A stretch of 64,000 nt of DNA from Bog-473 sp035551835 (GTDB lineage: Bacteria > Actinomycetota > Acidimicrobiia > Acidimicrobiales > RAAP-2). Position 1 is the first letter of the stretch. Each line of letters starts with the position of its first letter. Positions 36,906 to 46,019 of the stretch are shown here, piece after piece. Under the pieces are notes generated by a model that worked only from the letters and a program-made list of their open reading frames with translations, made no database searches and was not told the origin of the DNA. The stretch is from NCBI GenBank assembly GCA_035551835.1, contig DASZMN010000099.1, forward strand, positions 1-64,000, read 5' to 3'. The translations under genes and the position numbers were made by a program.

Positions 36906-39900
36906 GGATGTCGAAGGACTGTGTCGCCGTGTCGGCGGTGAAGTCCGACGTGGCGGGCGCGCTGGCCCGCACGGTGCAGGTCCCGGCCTCCAACATCGCC
37001 ACCGTCGAGCCGGAGACTGAACAGACCGCCGGCGTGTCACTCGTGTAGGCGACCGCTGCGCCCGAGTTCGCCGTCGCGCTCACCGCGTAGGTCGGCCCGG
37101 CGGTCACGTCGGTGGACGGCGGGGTCGAGGTGAAGTGGATGGAGCCGATCGTCATGTCGACGCCCACCTCTTGGGAGGCGGTCGCCGCCGTGTACGAGGC
37201 CGTGGCCGGAGCGCTCGCATCGATCGTGCAGAGCCCGGCGTGCTGGAACGCGACCGTGCCGGAGCTGACGCCGCAGACCCCGCTCGAGCCGGGATCGATG
37301 CTGAAGGTCACCGTCGCCCCGGAATTGGCAGTGGCGTGGGGCGCGTACGTGTGGCCGATGGAGTCCGTGGCGTCGCTGGTCGTGAATTGGATCGTCCCCG
37401 CCTCCTTGGCGACGCTGAAGTACTGTGACGTGGCGGCGGCCCCGTAGTTTCCGAGGGGTGGCAACGACGCATCGAGGATGCAGGTGCCGCCCTCTTGGAA
37501 GCTGACCACGCCGGACGCGATGGAACAGACGTTCGTCGACGTGGGATCCACCGCGATCGTCGGCGTGGCCCCCGAGGTGGACGTCGCGCTCGGTGTGTAG
37601 GTGGTGCCGTTCGCCGTTGCGGCGCCCGGCGCCGTCGTGATGAAGCTGATCGTCTGCGTGAGCGGACCGACGGCGAAGGTCTGGCTCCCGCTCGCTGCGG
37701 CGTAGTTGCCGGTCGCCGGCACCGACGCATCGATCTGGCACGAACCGACGTTGTTCGCGGTCACCGTGGCCGAGGCCAGCGTGCACACGCCTGACGAGGC
37801 CGGGTCGACGGAGAGTGTCGGCGTCTCACCCGAGGTGGACGTGGCGCTGACTGCATAGGTGGAGCCGGGAACGGGCCCGGCGGGTGGTGTCGAGGTGAAG
37901 GAGATCGTCTGGGACTCGGAGCCGATGGTGATGGTCTGCTGCGCCTGCGGAGCCGGGGCGAACGACGACGACGCGGCAGCCAGGTTGGCGTCGAGCACGC
38001 AGGTGCCCTGGTCGATGAAGGTGACCGTGGCGGTGGCCGTGGCAGCGGCCGACGAGCTGTCGCTGAGGGTGCACGCACCCGCGGGCGAGGTCGCGGGGTC
38101 GACGGTGACGCTCGGCGACGGCGAGCTGACGCTGCCGATGGCCGAGACCGTCACGGCTGACCCAACGGCTGCGGTTGGCGGTGCCGACAGTGAGACCGTC
38201 TCGGGCGTCCTGATTGCGGTGGTGAATTGGATCTGAGGAGCAGGAAACACGTCCGCGTCCCCCGGCTGGTTGGCATCGACCACGCAGCTGTCACCAGCGA
38301 TCTGCATCGAGACCTGCGCCTCGAACGCCGTCAGAGGGGAGAGCGAGCATCCGGAGGACGAGCCATCGAGGCTGAAGGTCGTCGGGAAGAACTGCGTCAG
38401 CGTGTTCGCGGTCGAGATTGCGACGAGGGTGTAGGTCGAGCCCGCGCCGGCCACCGGGGGCGGACCCGCGACGTCGGCGAACGACTGGGTGCTCTTCACG
38501 GTCATAACGATCTGCACCTGCGGCGCGGGCCCGAACGAGCTGTCGGACGCGTTGTTCGCGTCGATGATGCATGTCCCGACGGACTCAGCCGGGTTGTTGT
38601 TCACCACGCCGAACTCGACGAACTGTGCGGTGTAGTCCGTGAAGCCGACGTTCAGCAGGTTCTGATCCACCGTGGAATTGAGCGCATAGTCGGCCGGGCC
38701 CAGGAGCTGACACCCCGGATCGGTCGATGCTGGATCGACGGAGAAGCTGATGAATTCCTGTTCGGGCACGCCGCCGGCCCTCGCAATCGCGCCCAGGAGG
38801 AAGTCGGTGTTGGGTGTGGGCTGACTCGGCGGTGCGTCGATGAACGTGATGAGCGGGGAGCCCTTGCCCACGGTGATCGATTGCACCGCCTGGGGTGCGG
38901 CCAGATAGTCCGAGTTGCCCGCCTGGTTGGCGTCGATGTTGCAGGTGCCCGCAGCGGTGAAGTCCACGATCCCGCCCGTGATGGAGCACTCCGAGGCCGA
39001 CGCGGTGTCGATGCTGAACACGACGGGATTTCCCGATCCCCCTCCCGAGGCGGTCGGGGCGTACGTGTTGTCGCCCACGTTCGTCTCGGCGGTCGTTGCA
39101 GTCGAGCTGAACCCGATGGCCTGCGTGCCCTGACCCGAAACGGTGAGCGTGAAGGTTTGCGAAGCGGTCTGGGTGGCATGGGTCACCAGGTTCTTGTTGC
39201 CCGCGGTGATGGTCACCGTGAACGTCCCATCGGTGCCGGGGGCGGGAGGGCCGCCCAGGGTGGCCGTGCCGTTGGCGTTGTCGGTGAAGGTCACGCCCGT
39301 GGGGAGGGCCCCGCTCTCCGACAGCGTGGGGGCCGGAAAGCCCGAGGTGGTCACGGTGAAGTCCCCCGACTGCTGCACCGAGAACGCCGCGTTGTTCGCC
39401 GACGTGATCGTCGGTGGGTTCTGTACGGTGAGCGTGAAGGCCTGACTCACCGAGGTCAGCGCGCTGGCCGAGGTGATGGTGAGGACGTAGGTCCCGGCGG
39501 CGCCCGAGGGCGGGTTACCCGACAGTGTCGCCGTCCCGTCGCCGTTGTCGGTGAACGAGACGTCTTGGGGAAGGTTGCCGCTCTCGGAGAGGGCGGTCGG
39601 CGGGTCGGCACCCGGGATGACACCGGGCGCCCCCACCGTGAAGCTGTTCGCGCTGCCCGCCGTAAAGACTGTCGAGTCGGCCGTCGTGATGACCGGAGGC
39701 ACGCCGACGATGAACTCGATCTGGTTGAAGGAGTCCGTGTTCGGCGTGTAGGACGCCACGTCGGAGTAGCCGAACGTGCCACTCGCCTTGGTGACGTAGT
39801 TGCTGCCACCTCCGCCGCCGGCGCCCCCCACGTTGATGCCTCCGGCGCCGCCGCCGCCAGGACTGCAGCCGCCGCCACCGCCGCCACCGCCGCCACCGCC

Positions 39901-41373
39901 GGAGCCCGCGCCGCTGCTCCCCTCCGCACCGTTGCCGCCGTGCTCGGGAACGACCCCCAAGTCGCAGTTGTCGGCGCCGCCTGTCCCCACCGAGCCTCCG
40001 CTGCTGAACGCGGGAATGCCACCGCTGCCGCCCATGGACCCGCCGTAACCCCCCGGGTCGCCGGCGAAGCTGCCGCCCGTGCCACCACCACCGCCGGCGA
40101 CGCCGACCAATTGGGGTCCGTTGGTGTCGGAAATGAACCGCACGTAGCCGCAGGATCCGCCGGACGCCCCGTTGGTGCCCGACCCCAGCACTCCGTTGAA
40201 CCCGCCGCCGCCGGTGCCACCGGCGCAGTCGGTATCCGAGTCGAGCGAGAGGCCCGGGGTGAGGAACGATCCGCTCGATATTGGCAACGTCTGCATTACG
40301 AGCCCGGCCGCACCGCCTTGACCGCCTTGGCCATCGGTCCCCTCCTCGAGGATCGTGACCGCCGATGCGTCGGCGGGTATGGCGAATTGCGTTTCGCCGG
40401 AGGTGCCGGTCGCCGTCCCGATTACCGAGGTGTCCAAGGTGCCCGCCGACATGGTGAGCGAGACGGACCCGTTGCCCGAGTTCGGCGCAGTGCCGAAGCC
40501 GTCGCCCCCGTCCGCGCCGTAGCTGTCTCCGCCCGCGCCGCCCCCGCCGCCCTCGAAGCTGCTGCCGCCGCCATTCCCGGCGCCCGCGCCGCCACCGCCA
40601 CCACCGCCGCCGCCGGCGTCCGAGGCCGTGCCGGCTGTGCTCCCGCCGGCCCCGTTGGCCGGCGATGCCTCCTCACTCCCCGGGCCGCCGCCGCCCGCTC
40701 CCGAGCTGAGACCGCCGAACCCCGTCGCAAACGCGCCGCCGATCGTTGTGGCACCGCCCGTACCGCCCCCCGCGCCGGGTCCTCCGCCTCCGCCCTCACC
40801 ACCGCTTCCGCCACCTCCGGCGGCGATCAGCAGATACGTCGAGTCCGACACGTCCTCTACGTACGAACACTGTCCGCCCTGTCCGCCACCTTTTCCGACC
40901 TCGTTGCCGCCTCCCCCGCCTCCCCCCGCACAGTCGCCGTTGTTCGATCCGTCGCCGCCCTGCGCGCCGACGAAGATCTTGAGCACCGTGCCCGGGCTCA
41001 GCGTGACGTTCGGGTCGTCGACGATGCCGGCGTTGCCGTCAGGCGAACTGGCACCGCCGCCGGACGCGCCGGAACCGCCGACGGCACGCGCCGCGATGGT
41101 GACGCCATAGCTGGGGAGCGTGACGGTGTGGGCGCCCGGCGTCGTGAAGGCCTGGTTGCTCACGAGCGGGACCGAAGCGCCCGCTGGCGAGGCCGTGGTG
41201 CCAGCAATGCCCAGGCTCGACACGAGCACAGCGCTGAACCCACCCAAAGCGGCCGCACAGGCCGCGCCGACTCTGGCCAGCGCGGGTCGCTGATGCCGTT
41301 GCCCCCCCGTGGTCCCCCGCTGTCCGCGCCGGTGTGAGCGCCGGTTCCCCGCCGTGACCTGCTCCACCGCCAC
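36175..41373 (-). CDS. Giant secreted Gly-rich, Ig-like and GYW-repeat surface protein
   Basis: A 1732-residue exported protein. After a long basic N-region and a signal segment ending near 'ASPAGASV' come: Gly-rich low-complexity domains interspersed with strands (about residues 70-557); two putative Ig (He_PIG-like) domains with 'LSESGALPTGVTFTDN' (about 558-748); about eight Ig-like/MBG-like repeats of roughly 80-110 residues, each with a cysteine pair around 'GTC.IDA' (about 749-1488); and five full plus one partial 42-residue repeats of the 'TPDGKGYWIVASDGGIF.YGD' type at the C-terminus. The last kind forms a propeller-like domain common in Acidimicrobiia. No sortase signal or membrane anchor is seen. 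Adhesion or envelope function is likely; no enzyme domain is recognised. Confidence 0.85.
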   Translation of the reverse strand: MAVEQVTAGNRRSHRRGQRGTTGGQRHQRPALARVGAACAAALGGFSAVLVSSLGIAGTTASPAGASVPLVSNQAFTTPGAHTVTLPSYGVTIAARAVGGSGASGGGASSPDGNAGIVDDPNVTLSPGTVLKIFVGAQGGDGSNNGDCAGGGGGGGNEVGKGGGQGGQCSYVEDVSDSTYLLIAAGGGGSGGEGGGGGPGAGGGTGGATTIGGAFATGFGGLSSGAGGGGPGSEEASPANGAGGSTAGTASDAGGGGGGGGGAGAGNGGGSSFEGGGGGAGGDSYGADGGDGFGTAPNSGNGSVSLTMSAGTLDTSVIGTATGTSGETQFAIPADASAVTILEEGTDGQGGQGGAAGLVMQTLPISSGSFLTPGLSLDSDTDCAGGTGGGGFNGVLGSGTNGASGGSCGYVRFISDTNGPQLVGVAGGGGGTGGSFAGDPGGYGGSMGGSGGIPAFSSGGSVGTGGADNCDLGVVPEHGGNGAEGSSGAGSGGGGGGGGGGGCSPGGGGAGGINVGGAGGGGGSNYVTKASGTFGYSDVASYTPNTDSFNQIEFIVGVPPVITTADSTVFTAGSANSFTVGAPGVIPGADPPTALSESGNLPQDVSFTDNGDGTATLSGNPPSGAAGTYVLTITSASALTSVSQAFTLTVQNPPTITSANNAAFSVQQSGDFTVTTSGFPAPTLSESGALPTGVTFTDNANGTATLGGPPAPGTDGTFTVTITAGNKNLVTHATQTASQTFTLTVSGQGTQAIGFSSTATTAETNVGDNTYAPTASGGGSGNPVVFSIDTASASECSITGGIVDFTAAGTCNIDANQAGNSDYLAAPQAVQSITVGKGSPLITFIDAPPSQPTPNTDFLLGAIARAGGVPEQEFISFSVDPASTDPGCQLLGPADYALNSTVDQNLLNVGFTDYTAQFVEFGVVNNNPAESVGTCIIDANNASDSSFGPAPQVQIVMTVKSTQSFADVAGPPPVAGAGSTYTLVAISTANTLTQFFPTTFSLDGSSSGCSLSPLTAFEAQVSMQIAGDSCVVDANQPGDADVFPAPQIQFTTAIRTPETVSLSAPPTAAVGSAVTVSAIGSVSSPSPSVTVDPATSPAGACTLSDSSSAAATATATVTFIDQGTCVLDANLAAASSSFAPAPQAQQTITIGSESQTISFTSTPPAGPVPGSTYAVSATSTSGETPTLSVDPASSGVCTLASATVTANNVGSCQIDASVPATGNYAAASGSQTFAVGPLTQTISFITTAPGAATANGTTYTPSATSTSGATPTIAVDPTSTNVCSIASGVVSFQEGGTCILDASLPPLGNYGAAATSQYFSVAKEAGTIQFTTSDATDSIGHTYAPHATANSGATVTFSIDPGSSGVCGVSSGTVAFQHAGLCTIDASAPATASYTAATASQEVGVDMTIGSIHFTSTPPSTDVTAGPTYAVSATANSGAAVAYTSDTPAVCSVSGSTVAMLEAGTCTVRASAPATSDFTADTATQSFDILTSRTAGEAVASTPDGMGYWVLDSDGDVTPYGTAGSYGSLLGRTLNAPPVGLAATPDGKGYWIVASDGGIFAYGDAGFYGSAGAIHLNQPIVHLAATSDGRGYWLVARDGGIFAYGDAEFWGSAGSLRLNQPVVDIAPTPDGAGYWIAAADGGVFTYGDAPFEGSMAGTPLTRPITGMAATPSGGGYWMVASDGGVFSFGGAPFYGSLAVPVGHVEIGLIAAPDGGGYSIIADDGQAAHFGSG

Positions 41374-41832
41374 CGCCTTCCAAAAGTGCTGCTCTGGTGG
41401 GTGCGCCTCGAACTTTGTGTCCGCAGGTCACCCCCCGCCCTGCCCGAGTGAACTTTGCTGCACGAAACATGTCAATAGGGCAAAAGGTCCTGCGATAGGG
41501 GTTTCGGACCGAAAATATCCATTGCAATTCACCAGATCGGCGCACCAGAACTGCTATCGGCTTGGCCACACCACCCGATCGTCGCCCTTCTGGTCTGCGT
41601 GCCGGCCGTGGTGTCCTCTGCGAAGGCCTCGCAACGGGACCGTGCGCGTGGCCGCGCGCCGACCTTGGAGACCAGACAGGACGCCGTCGGGGTTTGCGCA
41701 GTGTTGACGACGCGACGCGACGCGACGCGACGCGACGCGACGCGACGCGACGCGACGCCAGCAAGATGTTGCGCACTCGTCGGCATGAGGTCCACGCCGT
41801 CCATCCTCGAACGCCCGTGCGAACATGAGGCC
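41374..41832. other. 459-base intergenic region between giant protein gene and chrA
   Basis: The longest gene-free stretch of the window, between two divergent genes. It includes an AT-richer patch (about 41455-41560), a consensus TTGACA on the minus strand at 41475-41470 that could be a -35 element for the giant protein gene (the matching -10 is weak), and the CGCGA microsatellite near 41711-41755. Reading frames that cross it have no recognisable protein similarity. Confidence 0.7.
41707..41760 (+). repeat. CGCGA pentanucleotide microsatellite
   Basis: Nine uninterrupted CGCGA units (41711-41755) flanked by partial units (GACGA before, CGCCA after). It lies 73 bases upstream of the chrA ATG. 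The unit is five bases, so gain or loss changes reading frame, and an open frame that runs through the array joins chrA in phase. Confidence 0.97.
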
Positions 41833-43023
41833 ATGGCGGACGAGCGCACGCCCGAGCCGGCGTCGGATGCGAGCCCCGAGGTCGGCCTCGGCACCATCGC
41901 CCGCGAGTGGGGCCGCATCGGTTGCCTCGGTTTCGGTGGTCCACCGACGCACATTGCGATGCTGCGCCGGCTCACCGTCGAGCGTGCTCGGTGGATCGAC
42001 GAGACGGAGTTCGAAGACGCCATCGCGGCAACGAACCTCCTGCCCGGGCCCGCCTCCACCCAGCTCGCCATCTTCTGCGCCTGGCGGCTGCGTGGCACGC
42101 GGGGGGCGCTGGTCGGCGGGGCCTGCTTCATCTGCCCGGGGCTTGCCCTCATCATCGGGTTGGCCGCGATCTTCCTGGCGTCGAACCCACCCACCTGGAT
42201 CAAGGGCGCCGCCCTCGGCGCCGGCGCGGCCGTGGCGGCGGTGGCGATCAACGCCGCCCTCGGGTTGGTGCCGGCGAGCTGGCGCCGCGCCGGCGACCTC
42301 CCGGCCCGCCAGGTGCGCTGGGTCCTCTACGCCGTTGCCGGCGGCGTCGCCGCGGCCACCGTCGGCACCTATCTCGTCCTCGTGTTGTTGGGCTGCGGGT
42401 TGGTGGAGCTCGCGATCACCCGAGGGGTGCACTGGCCGCGGGGTGCGCACGGGTTCGTGATCGCGCCGCTCGGCGTCGTGGTGACAGGCGGTCTCGGCGC
42501 CTTGTCGTGGGTGGCGTTGAAGGTGGGCGCGTTGTCGTTCGGCGGCGGGTTCGTGATCATCCCGCTCATGCAGGCCGACGCGGTCGACCATTACCACTGG
42601 ATGACGAACACCCAGTTCCTCAACGGGGTGGCCCTCGGACAGATCACACCGGGGCCCGTCGTGCAGACGGTGTCGGTGGTCGGCTACGCCGCGGCGGGCG
42701 TCGGCGGCGCGCTGCTGGCGGCGCTCATCGCCTTCGCACCGTCCTTCGTCTTCATCCTCGCGGGGGCCCGGCACTTCGGCGCGCTGCGCACCAACCGGGC
42801 GGCGCAATCCTTCCTCGCCGGCGCGGGCCCGGCGGCCATCGGCGCGATCGCCGGTGCGGCGATCCCGCTTGGGTTGGCCATCGCGCACGTGTGGCAGATC
42901 TTCGTTCTGGCCGGCGCGCTCGTGCTCATCGTCGGGCTCCGGCGCAGCGTCGTCCTGGTCCTGGTCGGCGCGGGTGTCGTCGGCGCCGTGGGGGCCGCGC
43001 TGGGGCTGACGGTGGGGGGCTGA
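41833..43023 (+). CDS. chrA: Chromate transporter (ChrA, two-domain)
   Basis: A 396-residue polytopic membrane protein of the CHR family. It has two homologous halves, each starting with the family motif: 'GCLGFGGPPTHIAMLRR' (about residue 30) and 'GALSFGGGFVIIPLMQ' (about 235). 'NLLPGPASTQLAIF' and 'GQITPGPVVQTVSVVGY' are the paired second motifs. It would export chromate, using the membrane potential. The ATG at 41833 is chosen at the start of homology; the frame is open for 78 codons further upstream through the CGCGA repeat. No ChrR-type reductase or regulator is adjacent. Confidence 0.9.
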   Translation: MADERTPEPASDASPEVGLGTIAREWGRIGCLGFGGPPTHIAMLRRLTVERARWIDETEFEDAIAATNLLPGPASTQLAIFCAWRLRGTRGALVGGACFICPGLALIIGLAAIFLASNPPTWIKGAALGAGAAVAAVAINAALGLVPASWRRAGDLPARQVRWVLYAVAGGVAAATVGTYLVLVLLGCGLVELAITRGVHWPRGAHGFVIAPLGVVVTGGLGALSWVALKVGALSFGGGFVIIPLMQADAVDHYHWMTNTQFLNGVALGQITPGPVVQTVSVVGYAAAGVGGALLAALIAFAPSFVFILAGARHFGALRTNRAAQSFLAGAGPAAIGAIAGAAIPLGLAIAHVWQIFVLAGALVLIVGLRRSVVLVLVGAGVVGAVGAALGLTVGG

Positions 43024-43072
43024 GACCTCCGAGCGGTCAGCGCCGGCCAAGGCGCCGGGGCGAGGTGCCGGT

Positions 43073-43978
43073 TCAGGCGCCGCAGGCGCCGTTCGCCGAC
43101 TTGGCCCTGAACGCGATGGAGACGGACCCCCCGTGCTCGACACCGCTCGTGGCGGGCGCGGCGACGTGCACGGGCGCACCGAAGTCGGAGAAGGTCAACG
43201 TGGTGACCGTCGTGGACGGCGTAGCGCGGGACGACGATCCCCCGATGAGCTTGAGCACGCCGGCGTGCACACGGCCACCCGCGTCGTGCGTCGCCACCCG
43301 CGCCTGCACGAGCCGACCCTGGTGGTCGACCCAGATGGTCGTCGGCGAGATCAGCGGCAACGACACCGTCCGGCCGTGTGCGCACACCGCGATCGGCGCG
43401 TCGGTGATGAGGTACTTCGTCGACGGCACGCCGTCGACGCCGCCCGGACCGAGGGCCTGCACGGACTACACCGACTCGATCCCGGCCAGGCCGGCCACAG
43501 CATCTTCCGCTCCCGTGCCCACGTCGAGGCCGAAGGCCTGGTGGACGTCGCGCGGGACTTGGGACTTGATCCACGGCGAGGGCAACGGGTGCCCGGACAG
43601 GACCACCACCTCGCGGCGGTACATGGTCTGCCCGATGGCGACGGTCTCCCCGGTCCAGGCCTGCTCGACCAGGCGGGGGGCGCCACCGTTGGTCGATTCG
43701 GACTCGACCTGGTGGTTCAGCTGCGTGACCCGATTGTCCCCGCTGGTGAAGTCGACGACGCCGCTGCCGACGAAGGCCGAGCGTTGTGACGGGTCCGGGC
43801 CCGTGGTGACGCTCGAGAACAGAAGATGGGCCGATCCGGCCGCCGCGGTGGTCGACAGCACGTCGTCGACCCAGACCGACGCCGGCACGCCGGGCGAGTC
43901 CACCTGACCGAGGGCCGCCGCGGCGGCGACGCCGACGCCGAGCAGGCCGAGCAGGGCCCAGGGGAGGAAGCGGCGCAC
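43073..43978 (-). pseudogene. LppX/LprAFG-like exported protein split by in-frame TAG
   Basis: One 302-codon frame with a single in-frame amber codon at 43466-43468. The first part (170 residues) has an N-terminal signal segment 'FLPWALLGLLGVGVAAAAALG' and beta-rich sequence ending 'GLAGIESV'. The second part resumes immediately after the TAG with 'SVQALGPGGVDGVPSTKYLITD' and continues to residue about 300. The two halves together look like the single half-barrel of LppX/LprG-type lipid carriers, although no lipobox Cys is visible. A GTG at 43462 could restart translation of the second half. The GTG start at 43978 lies 3 bases after the epimerase stop, so the gene belongs to that operon. Alternatives are two separate genes, readthrough, or a base error. 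Confidence 0.65.
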
Positions 43979-43981
43979 GAA

Positions 43982-44920
43982 CTAGGTGCCCGAGAAGACG
44001 GCGGCCAGCCCCGCGTGCCAGTCCGGGTAGCGCAGCGACCAGCCGAGCTCCGTGCGCGCCCGCTGGCTCGAGACGGCGGGCTGGTCACACAGGAGATAGG
44101 TCAGGAACTTTCCGGCACCGACGCGCACCACCGCTTCGGGGACGCGGCGCGGTGGCTTGACCCCCATCAGGCCCGCGACGAAGGGCATCCACTCCGACGC
44201 CGGCGCGGGCACGTCGTCGGCGACGTTGAAGATCCCGGTCGGGCCCTCGAGGGCCGCCACGGTGGCGGCGGCCGCGTCCTCGATGTGCACCAGGCCGAAG
44301 ATCCCCCCGCCCGCGCCGGGCAGCGGCATCATGCGCCGCTTCAGCAACGTCGGGTAGAGGCCGCCCGGGGCGAAGTAGGTGCCCGGACCGTAAAAGGAGC
44401 CGTAGCGCAGGACGACGCTCTCTATCCCGGAGTCGCCGAGGGTGTTCGACTCGAGGGTGGCGACCGAGCCGGTGAGGATGCCGAGCTGCCCCCTGGCCTC
44501 GGTCCAGAGCGGGTCGGCCTCGGTGCGCACACCGGGCCCGGGGCGGTAGGCGAAGGCGATGCTCTGCGCCACGATGCGCCGGGCCCCCGCGCGCCGGGCG
44601 GCGCCGACCAAGGTCGCGGAGACCTCTCGGCGCAGGCGGGTCGTCATGTCGAAGCCGCGCTTGACCGCCAACGGGTTGGCCGAACGGGCCAGGCTCGTCA
44701 GCTGGTTGACGACGACGTCGGGCCTGAACCCCTCCACGGCGCGCCGCAAGGTGTCCGTGTCGAAGGCGTCGCCGACCGCCGGAACGACGCCGGGCACACC
44801 CAGGGCGGCCACCCGGTCGCCGCGGCGGGAGTAGACGGCGATGTCGTGTCCTGCGGCGGCCAGCGCCGCGACGAGGGAGCGCCCGATGGCGCCGGTGCCG
44901 CCCGCGATGAACACCCGCAT
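43982..44920 (-). CDS. NAD(P)-dependent epimerase/dehydratase-like oxidoreductase
   Basis: A 312-residue extended SDR. The Rossmann motif 'GGTGAIGRSLVAAL' is near the N-terminus. 'RPDVVVNQLTSLA' and 'VVLRYGSFYGPGTYFAPGG' follow, then 'GIFGLVHIEDAAAATVAAL', the usual substrate/cofactor region of NAD-dependent epimerases. The catalytic Tyr-X3-Lys pattern is not evident where expected ('AQSIAFAYRPG'), so it may be atypical, as in many actinobacterial homologues. The ATG at 44920 directly precedes the Rossmann fold. It is divergent from the DUF2510/DUF4328 gene by about 90 bases and followed after 3 bases by the broken LppX-like gene. Confidence 0.85.
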   Translation of the reverse strand: MRVFIAGGTGAIGRSLVAALAAAGHDIAVYSRRGDRVAALGVPGVVPAVGDAFDTDTLRRAVEGFRPDVVVNQLTSLARSANPLAVKRGFDMTTRLRREVSATLVGAARRAGARRIVAQSIAFAYRPGPGVRTEADPLWTEARGQLGILTGSVATLESNTLGDSGIESVVLRYGSFYGPGTYFAPGGLYPTLLKRRMMPLPGAGGGIFGLVHIEDAAAATVAALEGPTGIFNVADDVPAPASEWMPFVAGLMGVKPPRRVPEAVVRVGAGKFLTYLLCDQPAVSSQRARTELGWSLRYPDWHAGLAAVFSGT

Positions 44921-45011
44921 CGCGCCGAGGATATTGCCGGCGACGGGCCGCGCGACCACGGCGCGGGAGGGGGGACCAGGGGCAGGCCTGGGGCTTTGGC
45001 AGGATGTCGGG

Positions 45012-45902
45012 GTGAGCGACCAAAGCGGCTACCCCGGCGCGCCGCCCGGGTGGTACCCCGATCCGGCGGGTGGCCCGGGCCAGCGCTGGTGGGACGGCTA
45101 CGCGTGGAGCGAGGCCGTCGTGGTGCCCCAGCAGCCGCCCCCACCGCCGTGGGCCGGTTCCGCGGCGCCGTCGGGACCGCCGATCGGGCCGGCGCCGTGG
45201 GCCGTCGCGTCGGAGCGGCTCGAGACGTACAACACGTCGGGCCTCGTGGCCAGCGAGATGGGCATGGCGCCGGTGGCTCGGTTCTCGCTGGGCCTGCCCG
45301 GCCTCGTCGGCGTGCTCGCCCTGTTGGTCGTGCGCACGCAGTCGTCGCAGATGCTCCAGCTGGGTCAGGACTTCAAGGTCGCCTACGACGACGCCGCACG
45401 CGGCCTCCCGACGCCGCAGTTCCCCAACACGCCCTTCAGCCCGTGGTTCGTCGTCCTGGGCCTGGTGGCCGGCGCGGGACTGGTGGTGACCGTCATGTGG
45501 CAGCACCGCGCCGCGTCGGCGGCCCGCGCCCTCGGGTTCCCGGCGACGTGCTCGCCCGCCTGGGGCGTGGGCTCGTGGTTCGTGCCCGTCGTGAACTATT
45601 GGTTTCCGTATCTCGCGCTCCGGGACTGCCTCCCGCCCGACGATGCCCACCGCGGGCTGGTCCTGCAATGGTGGCTGGCCTTCGTCGCCGGGGGGTCGCT
45701 CGGTTTCGCCGCGTTCATCGCCGGCTTCTTCTCGTCGGGGGTGGCGGTGGGACTCTCGATCCCGGCCGCGGTCCTCTACGTCGCGGTGCTGGCGTCCGCG
45801 CCGCGCGTCGTCGTCGCGATCACCGTTGCGCACCGCGTCGCGCTGGGTGGTGCCGGCGGTCCTGGCGGTCCCGGCGGGCCCGATCCCCTCGCCGGTGGCT
45901 GA
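45012..45902 (+). CDS. DUF2510/DUF4328 membrane protein
   Basis: A 296-residue protein. The N-terminal DUF2510 motif 'PPGWYPDPAGG' with 'QRWWDGYAW' spans about residues 11-33, followed by a Pro-rich linker. DUF4328 begins near residue 70 with several transmembrane helices, including 'WFVPVVNYWFPYLALRD' after the second pair. Proteins of this type are widespread in actinobacteria with no assigned function. The GTG at 45012 begins the DUF2510 domain. It lies about 117 bases upstream of pstB on the same strand, so it could share a transcript, but the intervening sequence may hold the pst promoter. Confidence 0.85.
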   Translation: MSDQSGYPGAPPGWYPDPAGGPGQRWWDGYAWSEAVVVPQQPPPPPWAGSAAPSGPPIGPAPWAVASERLETYNTSGLVASEMGMAPVARFSLGLPGLVGVLALLVVRTQSSQMLQLGQDFKVAYDDAARGLPTPQFPNTPFSPWFVVLGLVAGAGLVVTVMWQHRAASAARALGFPATCSPAWGVGSWFVPVVNYWFPYLALRDCLPPDDAHRGLVLQWWLAFVAGGSLGFAAFIAGFFSSGVAVGLSIPAAVLYVAVLASAPRVVVAITVAHRVALGGAGGPGGPGGPDPLAGG

Positions 45903-45957
45903 CGTCGGGTTGGGACCAACTGGGATGTGCGCAGAGGTTGCCGAGTCCTAGCAAACT

Positions 45958-46001
45958 GTTCATCCTGAGATTGCGCTCCTGTTGCCGGGCGTTCACTTCG
46001 C
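45958..46001 (+). promoter_or_regulatory. Possible PHO box ahead of pst operon
   Basis: GTTCATCCTGA at 45958 and GTTCACTTCGC at 45991 are 33 bases apart, that is three 11-base PhoP direct-repeat periods as described for Streptomyces PHO boxes. The two intervening 11-mers match poorly. It ends 18 bases before the pstB start. Phosphate control by PhoP is expected for pst genes, but this site is only suggestive. Confidence 0.35.
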
Positions 46002-46019
46002 CTCGCTACGTTCCAGGTA

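Noticed and set aside
36782..41373. Repetitive DNA across the giant gene considered as CRISPR or satellite
   Set aside because: Repeats are coding, imperfect and in frame; there are no uniform short repeats with spacers and no cas genes.
41380..41480. Possible cyclic di-GMP riboswitch before the giant surface protein gene
   Set aside because: A GGACACAAAG stretch and a GCAGG/CCTGC stem faintly recall the GEMM core, but the conserved tetraloop and receptor pairings are not there.
43073..43462. Second half of the LppX-like frame as an independent gene
   Set aside because: It has no signal peptide or ribosome site, begins mid-domain and continues the frame of the first half directly after the TAG; kept as part of one broken gene.
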